From NCBI GenBank assembly GCA_964459325.1, contig CAYWKU010000007.1, forward strand, positions 62,001-126,000: DNA of 64,000 nt, in the 5' to 3' direction. The position numbers and the translations under genes were made by a program. The notes under the pieces are model-generated. The model ran no database searches and was not told where the DNA came from. It saw nothing but the letters and a program-made list of their open reading frames with translations. Numbering within the stretch: the first letter of the stretch is position 1; the number at the start of each line of letters is the position of its first letter. The stretch is from CAYWKU01 sp964459325. GTDB taxonomy: Bacteria > RBG-13-61-14 > CAYWKU01. This document shows positions 24,276-32,614 of the stretch, piece by piece.

Positions 24276-26315
24276 ATGGAATTGGCGCAAAGAATTCTGG
24301 TTTTCCTCATGTTGGTGGGCAGTGTGGTTTACTTTTTCTATCGTCTCTGGAAGCTGGAACTCAGGCTTGTTCTGCAGGGAGACAAGGAAAAGCGAACCGA
24401 CAATATCGGAACGAGGATAATATCCCTGATTCGTGACGTTATTCTCCAGCGCAAGCTTTTCTTCAGACCCTACTCGCTGTCCGGCACCCTTCACGCTTTC
24501 GTCTTCTGGGGATTTCTGATTATCGGCATACAAACACTTAACTTTCTTATCGAAAGCGTCGCCGGTTTCAACGTGGTGGCTCACACGCTCCCGCAGCTCA
24601 ACGTCCTCTTCGACATAATGACCGCGCTGGTTATCGTCTCGGTAATTTACTTCATCTACAACCGGCTGGTTAACAAGCCGCTGCGGCTGGAGCTGAGCAG
24701 CGACGCCCTGATAATCCTCGTCTTCATCGGCCTTTTGATGGTTACCGACGTCCTCATGGACGGCGCCGCTTACGCCTTGGGAACCACGGAACACGCCTGG
24801 ACGACCGACCTGGCTTTCTTCGGAGGCGCAATCCGCGGCCTGCTTTCCGGGGTCGGCGATACCGGCAATTACGTGATATGGGCGGTAAACAAATGGGTGC
24901 ACCTGGGCATTTTCTTGAGCTTCCTTATCTATCTTCCTTTCTCCAAGCACGGCCACCTCATGTTCGCGCCGTTCAACGGCTTCTTCCAGGAGCTTACCCC
25001 CAAGGGCCGGCTCCGCCCCATCGAAAACATGGAAGAGATAATGGAATCGGACAACCCCACCTTCGGCAAGCACAAAATCGAAGAGTTCTCCTGGAAGCAG
25101 CTCCTGGACCTGTTTAGTTGCTCCGAATGCGGCCGCTGCAGCGACAATTGCCCCGCCCAGATAACCGGCAAGAAGCTGAGCCCCAAGTACCTGATGATAG
25201 ACATGAAGCACCACCTCCAGGAGGTGGGTTACGTGGCCGACGGAAGCGGCGGCTCGGACGAAGAGGGCCTGACCAACTCCGACGGCAGCCGGCGCAAGGA
25301 CCTGATTACCGAAGTCGTGGACACCGACGTCATCTGGGCCTGCACAACATGCCGCGCGTGCCAGGAGTTCTGCCCGGTGCTCAACGAGCACATCATGGAC
25401 ATCGTAGACATGCGCCGCTACAAGGTGCTCATGGAAGGCGACTTCCCCGCCGAAGCCCAGACGGCCCTGCGAAACATGGAAAACAACTCCAACCCGTGGG
25501 GCGTCGGATACAGCGAGCGGGCCAACTGGGGCCAGGACCTCGACATCCCCATCATGGGCGAGCTGGAAAACCCGCAGGAGGTGGAGTACCTGTTCTTCGC
25601 AGGCTGCGCCGCATCGTTCGACGACGCCAACAAGAAAATCGCCCGGGCGGTGGTGAAACTGCTCAAGCGCGCGGGCGTCAGTTTCGCATACCTGGGCGTC
25701 GAGGAGCAGTGCTGCTTCGAAACCGCGCGGCGTATCGGGAACGAGTACCTGTTCCAGGAAATGGCCAAGGCCAACATCGAGCTGTTCCAGAGCTACGGTG
25801 TGAAGAAGATAATCACCGCCTGCCCGCACGGTTATAACACCCTCAAGAACGAATATCCCCAGTTCGGCGGAAACTTCGAAGTATACCACCACACCGAAAT
25901 ACTGGACGACCTTATCAGGAAGGGGAAACTCAAACCCACCGAGCCGGTCAACGAGACCGTCACCATCCACGACTCCTGCTACCTGGGCCGTCACAACGAC
26001 GTCTACGAGCAGCCGCGCAATATCCTGAAATCCATCCCCGGCTTGAAGCTGGTGGAAATGGACCGCAATCACCGGCGAAGCCTCTGCTGCGGCGCGGGCG
26101 GCGGGCGCATGTGGATGGAGGAGCACGAGGGGGTCAGGATTAACAATGTGCGTACCGAAGCCGCCCTGAACACCGGCGCATCGTGCGTGGCCACCGCGTG
26201 CCCCTACTGCGTGGCAATGTTCGACGAGGGGATAAAGAACTTCGAGAAGGAAGAAACATTCAAGCTCAACGACGTAGCGGAACTGCTGGAAAAAAGCCTC
26301 AAGCCCGAAGAATAA
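24276..26315 (+). CDS. Membrane (Fe-S) oxidoreductase, EMO/DUF224 type (ETF:quinone oxidoreductase-like)
   Basis: The ATG at 24276 follows AAGGAG by eight bases and gives 679 aa. The first ~240 residues hold about five membrane helices of the nitrate-reductase-gamma/HdrE type with His residues suited to heme b (SGTLHAF, KWVHLG, SKHGHLM). A bis-4Fe-4S ferredoxin domain follows: CSECGRCSDNCP and CTTCRACQEFCP. The C-terminal half has two CCG (heterodisulfide-reductase) domains; the second ends in the full SLCCGAGGG, the first reads QCCFETARR with Phe where Gly is usual. This matches the EMO proteins proposed to pass electrons from acyl-CoA dehydrogenase via ETF to menaquinone in syntrophs. An acyl-CoA dehydrogenase gene follows, supporting that role; no etfAB is in view. 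Confidence 0.88.
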   Translation: MELAQRILVFLMLVGSVVYFFYRLWKLELRLVLQGDKEKRTDNIGTRIISLIRDVILQRKLFFRPYSLSGTLHAFVFWGFLIIGIQTLNFLIESVAGFNVVAHTLPQLNVLFDIMTALVIVSVIYFIYNRLVNKPLRLELSSDALIILVFIGLLMVTDVLMDGAAYALGTTEHAWTTDLAFFGGAIRGLLSGVGDTGNYVIWAVNKWVHLGIFLSFLIYLPFSKHGHLMFAPFNGFFQELTPKGRLRPIENMEEIMESDNPTFGKHKIEEFSWKQLLDLFSCSECGRCSDNCPAQITGKKLSPKYLMIDMKHHLQEVGYVADGSGGSDEEGLTNSDGSRRKDLITEVVDTDVIWACTTCRACQEFCPVLNEHIMDIVDMRRYKVLMEGDFPAEAQTALRNMENNSNPWGVGYSERANWGQDLDIPIMGELENPQEVEYLFFAGCAASFDDANKKIARAVVKLLKRAGVSFAYLGVEEQCCFETARRIGNEYLFQEMAKANIELFQSYGVKKIITACPHGYNTLKNEYPQFGGNFEVYHHTEILDDLIRKGKLKPTEPVNETVTIHDSCYLGRHNDVYEQPRNILKSIPGLKLVEMDRNHRRSLCCGAGGGRMWMEEHEGVRINNVRTEAALNTGASCVATACPYCVAMFDEGIKNFEKEETFKLNDVAELLEKSLKPEE

Positions 26316-26341
26316 TCCTTAAATTACAGCCGATTGAATCA

Positions 26342-26372
26342 AGGCCCGGTTCCCAATGAGCCGGGCTTTTTT
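26342..26372 (+). terminator. Intrinsic terminator after the EMO-like gene
   Basis: GCCCGG (26344-26349) pairs with CCGGGC (26361-26366) around an 11-base loop and is followed by a run of T. It lies 26 bases past the stop codon at 26315, so the acyl-CoA dehydrogenase is probably transcribed from its own promoter. Confidence 0.8.
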
Positions 26373-26425
26373 ACATGTGCGCCCGGCAGGGGCATGCCCC
26401 CGGACTTACTTCCGGGGTTTCCATA

Positions 26426-26502
26426 ATGGTAGGCCCGACACTCCTGTCGGGCACACTCAAAGGCCACCGTGGAATGGGCGGCAAGAGTGCCGCCCCTACC
26501 GT
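26426..26502. repeat. Two inverted copies of a 27-bp hairpin repeat
   Basis: Copy 1 (26426-26452, plus) reads ATGGTAGG then the stem GCCCGACA/TGTCGGGC around CTCC. Copy 2 (26476-26502, minus) has the same layout with stem GGGCGGCA/TGCCGCCC. Two further copies are at 43185-43211 and 43218-43244. Stem changes are compensatory. GGGGCATGCCCC just upstream is another palindrome. Together with the terminator these fill the 352-bp gap. Confidence 0.7.
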
Positions 26503-26668
26503 GCCCGGGAGTACGGAGTGCGGACAACCCCATCGTTATATGTCGGCCTGTCTGTAAGGACAACAAGAAACCTTGCCTTTCCCTTTCCCCCGCATCCCCT
26601 TGCGCCGCCCGTGCGATAAGCCTATACTGGACTTTCCTGAAAAATTAAATTTTCGATGGAGAGGGAAA

Positions 26669-27808
26669 ATGGAGTTTAGCGACGAGCTTAAGATGGTTCG
26701 CGACGAAACCCGCAAGTTCGTTGACCGGGAGATTATACCGAGGGAGATGGAAATCGAGGAGGCGGACGCGGTGCCGCCGGACATCGTAAGCAAGCTGAGG
26801 GAGCTTGGCTACTTCGGCATCAAAACCCCGCCCGAATACGGCGGCCTGGGGCTGGGACTGACCGGATACTGCGTGGTGCAGGAACAGCTCGGGCGAACTC
26901 ACCCCGCCGTAAACCTCATCATCAGCGGCAACAACTCAATAGGCGCAATGGGTATACTAAACGACGGCTCCGACGAGCAGAAGCGCCGCTACCTGCCGAA
27001 ACTGGCCTCCGGCGAATGGATAGCCGCCCTGGCGCTTACCGAACCCGGCGCCGGGAGCGACGCCGCCTCCATCAAAACAAGAGCCGAAAAGAAGGGCGAC
27101 AAGTGGGTAATCAACGGCGCCAAGCACTTCATCACCCGCGCGGACATCGCCGACGTGTTCACGGTAATGGCGGTTACCGACAAGGAGAAAGGCCCGAAGG
27201 GCGGCATCACCGCGTTTGTGGTGGAAAAGGGAACGCCGGGCTTCGGCATCTCCAAGCCGCAACACAGCATGGGGTCGGATACGGTGCGCCAGTGCGAAGT
27301 TTATTTCGACGATTGCGAAGTTCCCGAAGAAAATGTTATCGGCGAAGTGGGGTTCGGGTTTCGCGTGGTGATGAAAGTGCTGGAGGATGGCCGCATCGGC
27401 CAGGCCGCGCGGGCGCTGGGCGCCATGAGAAGGCTGCTCGATTTGAGCACCGACTGGGCGAAGCAGAGGGTGCAGTTCGGCAAACCAATCTCCGAACGGC
27501 AGGCCATCCAGTGGATGCTGGCCGACATTGCCCGTGACATCTACGCTTCCGAGTGCATGGTCTACGACGCCGCCGGGCGAAAGGACGAAGGCGAGAGACT
27601 CCCGAAGCAGGCGGCGATAGCGAAGCTGTTCGCCAGCGAAGCCGCATTTCGCGCGGCCGACAACGCTTTGCAGATTCACGGCGGCACCGGCTACATGAAG
27701 GATTCGCCGGTGGAGTTTTTCTTCCGGGAGCTGAGGCTGCTCAGGATTATCGAGGGCACCAGCGAAATACAGCGGATGGTCATATCCCGGGAAGTTCTGA
27801 AAGAGTAA
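26669..27808 (+). CDS. Acyl-CoA dehydrogenase
   Basis: The ATG at 26669 follows GAGAGGG and gives 379 aa, the usual size. Motifs in order: helical N-domain (DELKMVRDETRKFVDREIIP), FAD/acyl-CoA loop ALTEPGAGSDAASIKT, WVINGAKHFITRAD, FGKPISERQAIQWMLADIA, and the C-terminal catalytic-base region RLLRIIEGTSEIQRMVISRE, whose Glu abstracts the alpha proton. It catalyses alpha,beta-desaturation of acyl-CoA in fatty- or organic-acid oxidation and delivers electrons to ETF. The neighbouring EMO-like protein is the likely route into the quinone pool. Chain-length specificity cannot be read. The sequence upstream of the ATG is open but has no other ribosome site. Confidence 0.95.
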   Translation: MEFSDELKMVRDETRKFVDREIIPREMEIEEADAVPPDIVSKLRELGYFGIKTPPEYGGLGLGLTGYCVVQEQLGRTHPAVNLIISGNNSIGAMGILNDGSDEQKRRYLPKLASGEWIAALALTEPGAGSDAASIKTRAEKKGDKWVINGAKHFITRADIADVFTVMAVTDKEKGPKGGITAFVVEKGTPGFGISKPQHSMGSDTVRQCEVYFDDCEVPEENVIGEVGFGFRVVMKVLEDGRIGQAARALGAMRRLLDLSTDWAKQRVQFGKPISERQAIQWMLADIARDIYASECMVYDAAGRKDEGERLPKQAAIAKLFASEAAFRAADNALQIHGGTGYMKDSPVEFFFRELRLLRIIEGTSEIQRMVISREVLKE

Positions 27809-27865
27809 ATCGTTTGAGTCACGGTATTCCCGCATGGGCGTAGCCATGCCCGGGGAAATGGGGGC

Positions 27866-30370
27866 TTACCGCAGGGAGTAGGGCGGAGCTTCGGGGCCGC
27901 CGTAGGCGCCCATGTCGTTGCGCGAGCCGTCGGGGTCGTCGTACTCGGCCGCCGGGTCGCCCGCATTTATGCAGGGTGAGTCGGGCGCGAGGCGGTAATC
28001 TTCGGTCAAATCGACGGCTCCCGCCCCCCAGTTTTCCACCGTCATGCGGGATGTGGTGGCGGCGGGCAACGCCGGGCTGAACTCCACCGTGTCCCCTCCG
28101 GTGATAGCAGTAACGGTTCGGGCCGTGCCGTCTCCCTCCAGCTCGATAACGTCACCCACCTTATAAAGCGAGGCGTCGTTGACTTTTATAGTGTTATCGG
28201 CGCCATCGGCCACAGTTCTATCCCAGAAAATGGGAGCGTTGACAAACAACGGTGGCGCATCGATATTGCCTGACCCCCCATATCCCCCGGTGATGTCGCT
28301 ATAAGCTACCTTGATGTCGCCGGTTCCCTCGATTTCCGCGGCGGCCGATGAACAGCCTTCCCAAAGGATGGAATTGCGCACCGACACTTCGGAATTCTCG
28401 GCGTATACGGCGTTTCCCCTGTTTTCGGCGAGGTTGCCGTTGAAGGTGCAGTTGGTGACCTCGACTTCACCTTTTATATCCGCCAGAGCCGCGCCTTCCC
28501 GCGATACGCCGTTTCCGGCGAAAACGCTGTTTTCGATTATCGTTCCGCTTCTGTAGCCGTAAATTGCCGAGCCGGATTGATAGGCGGAATTGCCAAGAAA
28601 ATAACAATTGGATATTTTCATTATACCCTTTTCATTGTAAACGGCCCCGCCCAAGCTGGTCCAGGATTGAGCGGATGCGCGGTTATTGAAGAAAGCGCAG
28701 TTGGCGACTTCCAGGCGCCTGCCTCTTACGTTCAACAATCCCGCGCCCTTATTTGCATAACTATAAGATATCCTTGCGTCGCCGTTTTTCACAATGAATC
28801 CGTCCAGCCGGGCATTTGAGGCTCCGTCGACGACGTGAAAGCTCCTGCCTTCCCCGTCGAGGACAGAAGGATACTCGAATGGATTTCCCCTTTCCGAAAG
28901 CTTCGTTTCGTTGCCTTCGAATCCGCCGTAAACGTACACACCCTTATTCATCGAGACTACCGGCTTATTTTTCACGGGAGTGTAAACTCCCTCGGCAACC
29001 CAGATCTCATCGCCGGTAATTGCGGCGTCCGTCGCAAGCTGTATGCGGGTGAAGGCGTTATTCCAGGATTCGCCCGAGCCGTCTCCGGCCGCGTCATCGT
29101 CCACGTACCACACCTTCGAGCAATCGGTGGAGGATACGAATTCATCCCACCGGGTGTCTTCGGCGAATCGATGCCGGTTATAGTCTTCCATGTAAAAATC
29201 CGCCGGTGGAAAGTATATTGAAAGCCCGTTGGCGTCGGGGATGAAGCTTCTGTTATATAAAACCGCCTCGTCGATAGCCCGCATGGTGCTTTCGGCGCCG
29301 GTAAGCATTTGCGGGGGAATATCCGAAGAAAGTAGCAGCGAGGCGAAGTGATACAAATCCATCACCGCGACGCTGCCGAAGCGCTGCACGCTGCGCCAGG
29401 CATTGCATATTTCGCCCGGATAGTCGGTCTTTGCGAGCGATAATTGCCCGGCCATCGAATCCGCGCCCTCGGCCACCCGGTCGACTGCGGCCATATCCAG
29501 GGTGGATATCGTTAATATGTCGGGGGATTTATGATACTCGACGTAAGTATCGGAGATAATTCTCCCCAGCTCGGCCGTGCTCATCAGCGGGTCCAGCGCC
29601 AGCGGCCTGAGCCAGTTTTCGTAAGCCAGTCCCGGCACTTTGGGCAGGGATATGTAACCCTTGGCCTGCTTGGCCACCATGTATTCGGTGTAATCCTTCA
29701 TGAAGTATACGTTCGCGGCCTGTTGTTGGGCGCATGCGCTGAATGCCACCAAATCCAGTGAATCCAGGCCGGTGCGGGTCAGGGCGCCATTAATCGCCGC
29801 TTCGGTCTCCTGAAAGTTGAGTATGTCGTAATCGCTGGTTTCGTCCTGCGAAGTGCCCCCCCAACCGAAACCGTGGTCCCAGATTACAAGGAGGTATCTG
29901 TTGGCGGGATAACTTATTACCGACCGGGCGATGAAGTCCTCCAGGGTTTGAGCCTCGGCCATATTAAGCTCACCCGCCTCCCGGAGCAGGGTGGAGTTGA
30001 TGGTGTCCGGGAAGCCGTCCGGCTCGACGTAATAAAGCCTGGTTCCGGCCCAGTCGCCATTGGAGGCGTCGTAATCGTCTATCCGGTCGAAAAGGACAAT
30101 TATGTTGATGTTGGAATCGCTACCGACCCTTTCCATGAGGTTGAAGGCGTCTATTGCAAATGGCTCCAGGTCGTTGTCGCCGTCCATGTAGACCATCACG
30201 GTCCATTCCTTTTTGTCCGGGCTTTCGGCCTGATACGGGGTGACACGTTCGCCGTCGGAGGTATTACTCCATAAATTACCCACGGAATCGGAGCCGCACC
30301 CGAGGAAAATGAGGGTTTGAAAAATAAAAAAGAGGCCAAAGGCCCCTTTGATTCTGCCGCAAACGGCCAT
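27866..30370 (-). CDS. Lipoprotein with clostripain (C11) protease domain and C-terminal parallel beta-helix
   Basis: The 834-aa protein starts with a lipoprotein signal (FFIFQTLIFLGCGSDS, lipobox FLGC, Cys25). Residues ~55-420 are a clostripain-type peptidase: EWTVMVYMDGDNDLEPFAID, catalytic His in LLVIWDHGFGWGG and Cys in LVAFSACAQQQAANV. Residues ~425-835 are a right-handed parallel beta-helix of the pectin-lyase type: VDDDAAGDGSGESWNNAF, VYVYGGFEGNET, SNARLDGFIVKNGDA, ISNCYFLGNSAYQ, VTNCTFNGNLAENRG and a typical YRLAPDSPCINAGDP end. C11 proteases cut after Arg or Lys; the helix may bind a polysaccharide or display the protease. AAGGAAT precedes the ATG. It is divergent from the GH1 gene. 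Confidence 0.9.
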   Translation of the reverse strand: MAVCGRIKGAFGLFFIFQTLIFLGCGSDSVGNLWSNTSDGERVTPYQAESPDKKEWTVMVYMDGDNDLEPFAIDAFNLMERVGSDSNINIIVLFDRIDDYDASNGDWAGTRLYYVEPDGFPDTINSTLLREAGELNMAEAQTLEDFIARSVISYPANRYLLVIWDHGFGWGGTSQDETSDYDILNFQETEAAINGALTRTGLDSLDLVAFSACAQQQAANVYFMKDYTEYMVAKQAKGYISLPKVPGLAYENWLRPLALDPLMSTAELGRIISDTYVEYHKSPDILTISTLDMAAVDRVAEGADSMAGQLSLAKTDYPGEICNAWRSVQRFGSVAVMDLYHFASLLLSSDIPPQMLTGAESTMRAIDEAVLYNRSFIPDANGLSIYFPPADFYMEDYNRHRFAEDTRWDEFVSSTDCSKVWYVDDDAAGDGSGESWNNAFTRIQLATDAAITGDEIWVAEGVYTPVKNKPVVSMNKGVYVYGGFEGNETKLSERGNPFEYPSVLDGEGRSFHVVDGASNARLDGFIVKNGDARISYSYANKGAGLLNVRGRRLEVANCAFFNNRASAQSWTSLGGAVYNEKGIMKISNCYFLGNSAYQSGSAIYGYRSGTIIENSVFAGNGVSREGAALADIKGEVEVTNCTFNGNLAENRGNAVYAENSEVSVRNSILWEGCSSAAAEIEGTGDIKVAYSDITGGYGGSGNIDAPPLFVNAPIFWDRTVADGADNTIKVNDASLYKVGDVIELEGDGTARTVTAITGGDTVEFSPALPAATTSRMTVENWGAGAVDLTEDYRLAPDSPCINAGDPAAEYDDPDGSRNDMGAYGGPEAPPYSLR

Positions 30371-30453
30371 ATTCCTTGCCTACAACCTCCCCACTCTTTA
30401 GGCTAATCATTTTATCCTGTATTTTCAATGAAATTCCACAAAGTTGAGGAATA

Positions 30454-30506
30454 TTCTACAGTCTTACTACAGCTTGTGTTGACATCCATCGGCCATCGAT
30501 TACCCT
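30454..30506 (+). promoter_or_regulatory. Candidate promoter of the GH1 gene with an upstream TTCTACA site
   Basis: TTGACA at 30479-30484 is a consensus -35; TACCCT at 30501-30506 is a weak -10 after 16 bp. TTCTACA at 30454-30460 lies just upstream of the -35 and matches the unit of the array at 32462-32541, so the same regulator could bind at both. Confidence 0.35.
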
Positions 30507-30544
30507 AACCGCGACTTAACAAATCCGGCAGGGAGAGATTCATA

Positions 30545-31831
30545 ATGGAGTTGGAAAAAGCCATAGAGTTTCCTAAGGATTTCCTCTGGGGCGCCGCCGC
30601 CTGCGCTCACCAGGTGGAAGGCGACAACTTTTACAACGACTGGTGGGAATGGGAGCAGCAACCCGACAGCATCAAAAACGGCGACCGCTCCGGCAAGGCC
30701 TGCAACCACTACGAGCTGTTTGAAACCGACTTCCGCCTGCTCAAAGAAATGGGCGCCAACGCCCACCGGCTGGGCATCGAATGGAGCCGCATCTACCCTG
30801 AAGTGGACCGTCTCGACCCCAAAGCCGTCGACCATTACAAGAAGGTGCTCGAGACAGCGCGGGAAGCGGGCCTGGAGGTATTCGCCACCGCTCACCACTT
30901 CACAAGCCCCGCCTGGTTCGCGAAAAAGAACGGTTTCCTCGTCGAAAAAAACCTCGATTACTTCAAAAGGTACATCGAGCTTATCGCGAAGGAGCTGTCG
31001 CCTTACGTCACATACTGGAACACCATCAACGAGCCGGCGGTCTACGCCGTAATGGGCTGGATGGCGGGCGAATTCCCGCCCGGCCACCAGGACGTGGGCG
31101 ACGCGGTGGACGTGCTCCGAAACATCATACTCGCTCACGCAGCCGCATACCAGGGCCTCAAGGAATACTCCCCCAACGACGTAAAGGTGGGCATCGTCAA
31201 AAACATACCCCATTTCATACCCATGGACCCCGACGACCGGATGGACGTGGAAATGGCCGCCAGCCAGGACAAGTTCTTCAACGAATACCACCTGCACGGC
31301 ATCGAGACCGGCGTGCTGCAACTGGGCAAGGAAGAGGAGTTCCCCGAGCTGAAAGGCTCCACCGACTTCTTCGGACTGAACTACTACATGAAAATGATAT
31401 GCGACAACGACCGCCCCATGGGCCCGATGACCGCACTGCCCGACGATAAAAAGACCCAGATGGGATGGGCGGTGCACCCGGACGGACTTTACGAGAGCAT
31501 CATGAGGCTCAAAAAATACGGCCTGCCCATCTACATCACCGAAAACGGCATCGCCACCGACGACGACGCTTGGAGGGTCGAGTACATTACGCAGCATTTG
31601 CAGAAAACAAGGCAGGCCATGGACGACGGCGCGGACGTGAGGGGCTACTTCTACTGGTCGAACCTGGACAATTTCGAGTGGGCACAAGGATGGGAGCCGC
31701 GCTTCGGGCTTATCTCCTTCGACCCCGAAACCTTCGAGCGCAAAATCAAGCCTTCCGGCCAATTCTACGGCGAATGCGCTCAAGCGGGCGCGGTAACGCC
31801 GGAACTGGTGGAAAAGTACTCCGAGGGTTAA
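30545..31831 (+). CDS. Glycoside hydrolase family 1 (beta-glycosidase)
   Basis: The 428-aa protein is a complete GH1 TIM barrel without a signal peptide, so it works in the cytoplasm. Landmarks: FLWGAAACAHQVEGDN near the start, WSRIYPE, the acid/base Glu163 in NTINEPAVY, FFGLNYY, and the nucleophile Glu333 in YITENGIA, then YFYWSNLDNFEWAQGW and RFGLISFD. Retaining hydrolysis of beta-glucosides or beta-galactosides from oligosaccharides is expected. GGGAGAG lies before the ATG at 30545. It is divergent from the clostripain lipoprotein with 174 bp between. Substrate preference cannot be read from sequence. Confidence 0.95.
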   Translation: MELEKAIEFPKDFLWGAAACAHQVEGDNFYNDWWEWEQQPDSIKNGDRSGKACNHYELFETDFRLLKEMGANAHRLGIEWSRIYPEVDRLDPKAVDHYKKVLETAREAGLEVFATAHHFTSPAWFAKKNGFLVEKNLDYFKRYIELIAKELSPYVTYWNTINEPAVYAVMGWMAGEFPPGHQDVGDAVDVLRNIILAHAAAYQGLKEYSPNDVKVGIVKNIPHFIPMDPDDRMDVEMAASQDKFFNEYHLHGIETGVLQLGKEEEFPELKGSTDFFGLNYYMKMICDNDRPMGPMTALPDDKKTQMGWAVHPDGLYESIMRLKKYGLPIYITENGIATDDDAWRVEYITQHLQKTRQAMDDGADVRGYFYWSNLDNFEWAQGWEPRFGLISFDPETFERKIKPSGQFYGECAQAGAVTPELVEKYSEG

Positions 31832-31950
31832 GAAAAAAGCCCGGACAAGCCGGTCATCGGTCATTTCTCCCTCCGGATAGTATCTGCGAGTCAGGACATT
31901 ATCCATTTAACCGTAACAGATTACAACAGTATACCTCGCCCTGCTCGAAA

Positions 31951-32344
31951 GATACCGGGTACCCCACCTTGCACGCAGTGCGAGGTGGGTAGCGAAGCTA
32001 CAGGGAAATGTGGTATGAAGGATTGCGGATTATCAATCGAGCAGTCTGCTATTTAATGAAGAGGGGAAAGGCGCCGGGGTATCGGTTTCGAAGCCGTCAA
32101 TATTCCCTGCCCGTCCGGGCCCACCTGGAACCTTCGGGTCAAGGTGGGGTACCCGGTATCCCCGGGTTAAAACCCGGGGCTTAAAGATAAATGTGAAACT
32201 CCCCGGCTTAAAAGCCGGGGTTTCCGAGGGGTGAGCAAAATTGATAGCCCACACAACTTGCTTGTGTGGGTGAGCGAAGCTCACGGGAGACAATTCCCTC
32301 CTGCGCCTTCGGCGCCGGGCTTACGCTTACGCTTTAAGCCCGGC
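31951..32344. repeat. Hairpin-rich intergenic block with a 21-bp inverted repeat
   Basis: A 21-bp sequence at 31951-31971 (GATACCGGGTACCCC...) recurs as a perfect inverted copy at 32140-32160, bounding 210 bp. Further hairpins: 12-bp stem 31963-31974/31978-31989 followed by GTAGC-GAA-GCTAC; CCCCGGGT/ACCCGGGG (32160-32179); CCCCGGCT/AGCCGGGG (32201-32220); CCCACACAA/TTGTGTGGG (32248-32270) followed by GTGAGC-GAA-GCTCAC; and a 10-bp stem at 32314-32344. There is no convincing gene in 31832-32614. Confidence 0.75.
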
Positions 32345-32461
32345 TACCCGCTATCGAGCACACCATAATGTGTTCAAGCCATGACAAATTTTATACTTTG
32401 CGCCTTTGCGTGATGCTTCAAATGACTTGGGTTGGGGTTGCATTTTGCTACGGTTTGGGGG

Positions 32462-32542
32462 TGTAGAATTCGAGGGTCGATTTTCTACAACATTTTCTAC
32501 AGAATTGTAGAATATTCTACAACGTTGTAGGATATTCTACAG
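32462..32542. promoter_or_regulatory. Array of seven TTCTACA/TGTAGAA sites
   Basis: TTCTACA occurs on the plus strand at 32483, 32495, 32515 and 32535; the reverse form occurs at 32462 and 32506, and TGTAGGA at 32526. The last units form palindromes: TTGTAGAATATTCTACAA at 32505-32522 is perfect, and 32525-32542 is a near copy, 20 bp (two helix turns) away. This suits cooperative binding of a dimeric DNA-binding protein. It lies between the 3' ends of two convergent genes, so no promoter is expected there. GGTGAC...GTCACC follows at 32542-32560. Confidence 0.6.
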
Positions 32543-32614
32543 GTGACAATTTTCGTCACCCGAAGCGTCGAACACCGGCGTGTATTCCACGAGCAGGGGA
32601 TGAAAAAGAGGGGC

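Noticed and set aside
24255..26126. A 623-aa open frame on the minus strand
   Set aside because: It is antisense to the EMO-like gene, whose Fe-S motifs are unmistakable. The long frame is a by-product of GC-rich codon use.
32462..32542. CRISPR array
   Set aside because: The units are 7-18 bp, in both orientations, with no spacers of constant size and no cas genes.
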